Assembly: GCA_050732935.1 (NCBI GenBank) | Contig: JBOHRW010000183.1 | Location: forward strand, 1 to 17,338 | Origin: DASRVA01 sp050732935 | GTDB lineage: Bacteria; Gemmatimonadota; Gemmatimonadetes; JACCXV01; JAHWKZ01 | DNA length: 17,338 bases | Reading direction: 5' to 3' | Shown here: positions 13,893 through 17,338 of the stretch, piece after piece | Layout of the letters: each line of letters starts with the position of its first letter | Position numbering within the stretch: the first letter of the stretch is position 1 | Program-made: the position numbers and the translations under genes | The notes under the pieces: model-generated | Database searches by the model: none | Seen by the model: the letters and a program-made list of their open reading frames with translations, nothing else | What the model was told of the DNA's origin: nothing

Positions 13893-15474
13893 CAGCGGCC
13901 CGTTCTCCGGGCGACGCTCCGGTTGGACGACGCGAGCGCCCGCCGAGCAGGAGCAGCCCTGCCCACAACGCAAGCGCCCCCAACGGCGCCCAGTTTCCCC
14001 AGCGCGTGTAGAGGGTGGTGATCCCGGGCATCGGCAGGTCCGCCACCACGATCGCGGGCTCGTAGAGAGGCGTGCGCTCGCGGTACCGGCCGAGCGGATC
14101 CACCCATCCCGAGATCCCCGTGTTGGCCGAGCGCAGGTACGAGATGCGGTGCTCTACCGAGCGCAGCGTGAGGTGGCTCGCATGCTGGTATGGCGCGGCG
14201 GTGGGTCCGAACCAGGCGTCGTTGGTGATGTTCACCAGGAAGTCCGCGCCTTCCCTCACCAGCGCGCGGCTCACGTTCGGAAAGACCGACTCGTAGCAGA
14301 TCGTGGCGCTGAACTCGAATCCCTCGACCGACCAGACCGGCCAGGTCCGGCCTGGCGTGAACTGGCCGGTCCAGGCCGAGAGCTCCTCGAAAAAACCGGT
14401 CGCCAGATCGGGGACGAACGGGACGCGCTCGGCCACCGGGACCAGTCGGCGCTTGGCGTAGCGGCCTTCGGCCAGGCCGTCCGCCCGTACCAGGTAGGCC
14501 GCGTTGTAGACCCGGTAATCGCCCGCGGCCCGCCCGCTCCTGCCGTCCAGCGTGTCGGCGTCGTTCGTGCCGGTGAAGATCGGCTCGCCGATCTCGGCCG
14601 CGAGGGCCGGCACCAGCGCCGCCGCCCTGGCGTCGTAGCGCAGATAGACCGGCACCGCGCTTTCCGGCCACACCACGAGCGCCGGGTCCTCGCGCTCGGC
14701 TCGGCGGGTCAGCGCGACCAGACGACGGAAGGTCTCGTCCACGAACGCGTCGTTCCACTTGACGTCCTGCGGCACATTGGGCTGGATCGCGGCCACCCGG
14801 AGCCGTGGCCATTCCTCCGCTGCGAGCTCCAGCTGGCTCAGCCGGACGACGCCATAGACGGGGACGGCCGCGGCCAGGAGGACGACCGCGCCGGCGGTGA
14901 CGGTCCGCCGGCTCCGCGGGGTCGGCCGGAGCAGCCGGTACATCCCCGCCGAAAGCGCCATGAGCCACAGGGAGAGCAGGTACGCGCCGCCGAGCTCCGC
15001 CGGCTGAATCAGCAGCGGGTACGCGGCCAGGACGTCCCCGACCAGGGCCCAGGTGAACCCCAGGTCGCCGAACGACCGCAGCCATTCCACGGCTGTCCAA
15101 GCCAGCGGGAAGGACAGCGCCACCGAGATCCCGCGACGCCGCCCCAGCGCGACCATCAAACCGGTGAGCCCGGCGTTCGCCGCCAGGATCAGGACCGACG
15201 CGAGATAGGCCGGGACGGCCAGGGCGCTGAAGCCGCTGAGACCCGCGATCCAGTACAGGACCGCGCCGAAGTGGGCGAGCCCGAACAGATAGCCGCCCAG
15301 GAACGCCCGCCCCGGCCGCATCCCCTCGTCGGTCTCCAGGAAAGCCAGCAGAGGCCAGGGCGCGATCAGCGCCAGGGGCAGCAGGTCGAGGGGCGGGTAG
15401 GCGATGGCCAGCAGAAAACCGCCCGCCGGAGGCCACCACCAGTGGGAGGCGACCGCCGGACGAAGCCGGCTCAT
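13867..15474 (-). CDS. lnt: Apolipoprotein N-acyltransferase
   Basis: A 535-residue inner-membrane enzyme that adds the third acyl chain to the N-terminal Cys of lipoproteins, the last maturation step before Lol sorting in diderms. About six hydrophobic segments occupy residues 15-215. A nitrilase-type periplasmic domain follows (about 225-480) with the catalytic triad Glu271 (VVWPESAVP), Lys341 (YAKRRLVPVAE) and Cys393 (TICYES). NDAWFGPTAAPYQH and SANTGISGWVDPLGR follow, then a final membrane segment at about 495-511. The length and all key residues are normal. The ATG at 15474 overlaps the oxidoreductase stop as ATGA. The frame stays open for 185 codons upstream, but only as a shadow of that gene. 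It shows that the organism makes triacylated lipoproteins and has an outer membrane. Confidence 0.96.
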   Translation of the reverse strand: MSRLRPAVASHWWWPPAGGFLLAIAYPPLDLLPLALIAPWPLLAFLETDEGMRPGRAFLGGYLFGLAHFGAVLYWIAGLSGFSALAVPAYLASVLILAANAGLTGLMVALGRRRGISVALSFPLAWTAVEWLRSFGDLGFTWALVGDVLAAYPLLIQPAELGGAYLLSLWLMALSAGMYRLLRPTPRSRRTVTAGAVVLLAAAVPVYGVVRLSQLELAAEEWPRLRVAAIQPNVPQDVKWNDAFVDETFRRLVALTRRAEREDPALVVWPESAVPVYLRYDARAAALVPALAAEIGEPIFTGTNDADTLDGRSGRAAGDYRVYNAAYLVRADGLAEGRYAKRRLVPVAERVPFVPDLATGFFEELSAWTGQFTPGRTWPVWSVEGFEFSATICYESVFPNVSRALVREGADFLVNITNDAWFGPTAAPYQHASHLTLRSVEHRISYLRSANTGISGWVDPLGRYRERTPLYEPAIVVADLPMPGITTLYTRWGNWAPLGALALWAGLLLLGGRSRRPTGASPGERAAVVREPVHT

Positions 15475-16583
15475 GCCGCCGGTCCGCCGCCCGCCGGGGC
15501 GACCTCGACCTCGCGTCCCTCCTCCGCGGAGCGCCGGGTCGCGTCGAGCAGCCGCGCCAGGGCCAGCTGCTCGGACAGGGGTGGCGGTTCCTCGCGCCCC
15601 ATGACGACTTCCGCGAAGAAGGCGATCTCGCGCTCGTACGACTCCATGTACAGATTCCTGCCCCGGCGGGGCGAGGTCGGGGTCACGTTCACCAGGTTGC
15701 CGTGCATGCGCTGGTACACCCGGATGGGATCGAGGAGCCCCGATCCCTCCGTTCCCACCAGGGTGAAGAAATGGTCGCGCTCGCCCAGAACCGCCTGTTT
15801 GCGGTCCCAGATCTGGTTCCAGGAGGTCTCGACCGAGATCGCGAGCCCGCCCGCGCAGCGCACCGACACGAGCGCGGTGTCTTCCACGTCCACACCGAGG
15901 TGATGGTAGAACGACGCGCTGACGCGCTCGGGCGCCGGATAGTCGCAGAGCCACAGCGCCAGGTCCAGCATCGGGGCGCCAAGGTCCATGACGACGCCGC
16001 CGCCGGCGCGGCCGACCTGGTAGTACCACGTTTCCGGACGCGCGGCCTCCCGACGCTTGTGCCAGCGCGCCCGGGCGTAGTAGACATCTCCGAGCGAACC
16101 CTGCTCGACCGCCTCCTTGAGCAGGATCGAGTCGTCGCGGTAGCGGTTGTTCATCCCCACCAGCACGACCTTCCCGCTTCGCTCGCAGGCGGCGATCACG
16201 TCGGCGACCTCTTCCGCGGTCAGGCCGAGCGGCTTCTCACACAGGACATGCTTCCCCGCCTCCAGGCAGCGGACGACCGTGTCGCGGTGGAGATCGCTCG
16301 GCAGACAGACATCGATGGCCTCGACCTCGTCGATCGCCAGAAGCTCCTCGATCGTCCCCACAGCATGGTCGACTCCCGCACGCTCGCGGAGGGCCCGACG
16401 CTTGGACGCTTCGTGCTCGCAGATCGCGACCAGCCGGGCTGTCCTCAGGCGCCGATAGGCGGGCAGGTGGGCCACCTGGGCGATGGCGCCTCCGCCCAGG
16501 AGACCCACCCGAACCGGCTCCTTCCTCCCGGCGGTCTTGGAAAGAGAGGGCGCGGGACGGGGACGAACGGTCGAATCGACCAT
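15471..16583 (-). CDS. Gfo/Idh/MocA-family oxidoreductase, atypical catalytic motif
   Basis: A 370-residue NAD(P)-dependent dehydrogenase-like protein. It has an N-terminal Rossmann domain with VRVGLLGGGAIA at about 24-34, the family EKP motif at 116-118, and NNRYRDD at 145-151. A C-terminal alpha/beta domain follows. The active-site motif, usually D-x-G-x-H-x-x-D, reads DLGAPMLD (200-207), so Pro204 stands where the catalytic His is expected. It may use another residue or have lost dehydrogenase activity. The substrate is unknown; relatives act on sugars and inositols. The ATG at 16583 lacks a ribosome binding site. A GTG at 16508, with AGGAAGGAG in front of it, would give 345 residues starting right at the Rossmann fold and is a serious alternative. 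The stop overlaps the lnt start. It follows ispG after about 58-67 bases. Confidence 0.88.
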   Translation of the reverse strand: MVDSTVRPRPAPSLSKTAGRKEPVRVGLLGGGAIAQVAHLPAYRRLRTARLVAICEHEASKRRALRERAGVDHAVGTIEELLAIDEVEAIDVCLPSDLHRDTVVRCLEAGKHVLCEKPLGLTAEEVADVIAACERSGKVVLVGMNNRYRDDSILLKEAVEQGSLGDVYYARARWHKRREAARPETWYYQVGRAGGGVVMDLGAPMLDLALWLCDYPAPERVSASFYHHLGVDVEDTALVSVRCAGGLAISVETSWNQIWDRKQAVLGERDHFFTLVGTEGSGLLDPIRVYQRMHGNLVNVTPTSPRRGRNLYMESYEREIAFFAEVVMGREEPPPLSEQLALARLLDATRRSAEEGREVEVAPAGGGPAA

Positions 16584-16650
16584 CGACGTCAACCGTCAGA
16601 ATGGCGAGCGGAAATGCAGCGGCCCTCGAGTGGTGGAGGATTTCACGCCC

Positions 16651-17338
16651 CTAGAGCTCCGACTCGATCTTCTCGATCAGCGCGTCCACCAGCTCCTCTT
16701 CGGGGATGGTATGCTCCTTCTGGCCCTTGAGATAGAGGAGCCCCTTCTTCGTGCCGCCGGCGATCCCGATGTCGGCCTCGCGGCTCTCGCCGGGACCGTT
16801 CACCGCGCAGCCCATCACCGCGATCGTGATGTTCTTGTCGAGGTGGGCGGTCCTCCGCTCGACCTCGGCCGCCAGCTTGTGGACGTCCACGTCCGCGCGC
16901 CCGCAGGACGGACACGCGATGACGTTGATCCCGCTCGGTCGAAGATCCAGCACCTGAAGCAGCTTCCTGGCCACCCGGGTCTCGATCAGGGGGTCGTCGG
17001 CGAGCGAGATCCGGATCGTGTCGCCGATCCCATCCGTGAGGAGCGAGCCGATACCGGCGCAGGACTTGATCGTGCCCGCCTCGACCGGGCCCGCCTCGGT
17101 GACACCGAGATGCAGCGGATAGTCACGCTCGTCGGCGAAACGGCGGTAGGCCTCGATCATCCGCGGGACGTGGGACGATTTCAGCGAGACGACGATGTCC
17201 CGGAAGTCCATCCGCTCCAGAATCTCGCAGTGTCGTAGCGCCGACTCGACCATCCCCTGCGCGGTCGGGCCCCCGTCGCGCTCGAGAATGTCCTGCTCGA
17301 GCGACCCCGAGTTCACGCCGATCCGGATCGGCGTACCC
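16651..17338 (-). CDS. ispG: 4-hydroxy-3-methylbut-2-enyl diphosphate synthase (5' end beyond window)
   Basis: The C-terminal 228 residues or so of IspG (GcpE), the iron-sulphur enzyme that converts MEcPP to HMBPP in the MEP isoprenoid pathway. The frame is open to the right edge (GTPIRIGVNSGSLE), so the true start lies outside and the GTG at 17316 is internal. Seen: LKSSHVPRMIEAYR, HLGVTEAGP, GIGSLLTDGIGDTIRISL, then the 4Fe-4S ligands in CPSCGR and MGCAVNGPGE, with the catalytic Glu in the latter. The protein ends with the usual GIAGG-x-KKGLLYLKG. This is the short, E. coli-type form as far as can be seen. It is followed after 58-67 bases by the oxidoreductase, possibly on one transcript. 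Confidence 0.96.
   Translation of the reverse strand, partial: GTPIRIGVNSGSLEQDILERDGGPTAQGMVESALRHCEILERMDFRDIVVSLKSSHVPRMIEAYRRFADERDYPLHLGVTEAGPVEAGTIKSCAGIGSLLTDGIGDTIRISLADDPLIETRVARKLLQVLDLRPSGINVIACPSCGRADVDVHKLAAEVERRTAHLDKNITIAVMGCAVNGPGESREADIGIAGGTKKGLLYLKGQKEHTIPEEELVDALIEKIESEL

Noticed and set aside
13465..15903. An 812-codon open frame on the plus strand
   Set aside because: It is antisense to rpmE, lnt and part of the oxidoreductase and has low-complexity Arg/Gln/Pro-rich sequence without domains.
13867..16029. A 720-residue version of Lnt
   Set aside because: The first 185 residues are off-frame oxidoreductase sequence. The ATG at 15474 in the ATGA overlap gives the normal length.
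1..17338. tRNA or rRNA genes, CRISPR arrays, insertion sequences, prophage or defence genes
   Set aside because: No cloverleaf-like or rRNA-like segments, no regularly spaced repeats, no transposase or integrase motifs and no terminal inverted repeats were seen. Nearly all the DNA is accounted for by the fifteen genes.

Overview
The window is a GC-rich stretch of bacterial chromosome in which every gene I can support lies on the minus strand, so transcription runs from high to low coordinates. Fifteen protein genes are recognisable, thirteen complete and two cut by the window edges. Most are separated by 0-20 bases or overlap by 4. Signal peptides, an outer-membrane beta-barrel and apolipoprotein N-acyltransferase (Lnt) point to a diderm (Gram-negative) bacterium. 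IspG shows that it uses the MEP isoprenoid pathway. High GC, DUF4159 and DUF4175-like proteins, a MurA with Asp at the active-site Cys position, and -35/-10 elements of the TTGACA / TAnnnT kind would fit Gemmatimonadota, Eisenbacteria or a related lineage. That placement is an inference and is weak.

Layout in transcription order. (1) 17338-15471: the 3' part of ispG, then a Gfo/Idh/MocA-type oxidoreductase whose stop codon overlaps the start of lnt (ATGA). (2) 15474-13867: lnt. (3) 13892-13486: a probable promoter, a 57-base leader with a tandem 12-base repeat and a 9-codon upstream ORF, rpmE (ribosomal protein L31), then a strong hairpin. (4) 13459-7757: a tight housekeeping operon of prfA, a divergent PrmC-like methyltransferase, a canonical prmC, murA, rsmI and a DUF4159 protein. 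Several of its junctions are 4-base stop/start overlaps (TTGA twice, ATGA once). (5) 7756-7609: a non-coding gap with inverted repeats and a good sigma70-type promoter. (6) 7608-2578: a signalling/envelope operon of membrane histidine kinase, NtrC-type sigma54 activator, exported coiled-coil protein and outer-membrane beta-barrel protein. (7) 2490-1: a long membrane protein resembling the DUF4175 family, which runs off the left edge.

Functionally, the right two thirds is translation termination and ribosome maturation (RF1, RF1 methylation, L31, RsmI) mixed with envelope building (MurA, Lnt, IspG). The left third is a stress or envelope sensing module. No RNA genes, mobile elements, CRISPR arrays or attachment sites were seen. 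I found no clearly new defence or mobile system. The features most worth checking are the tandem PrmC pair with a degenerate first copy, the Asp115 MurA, and the two-component system followed by the coiled-coil and barrel genes.
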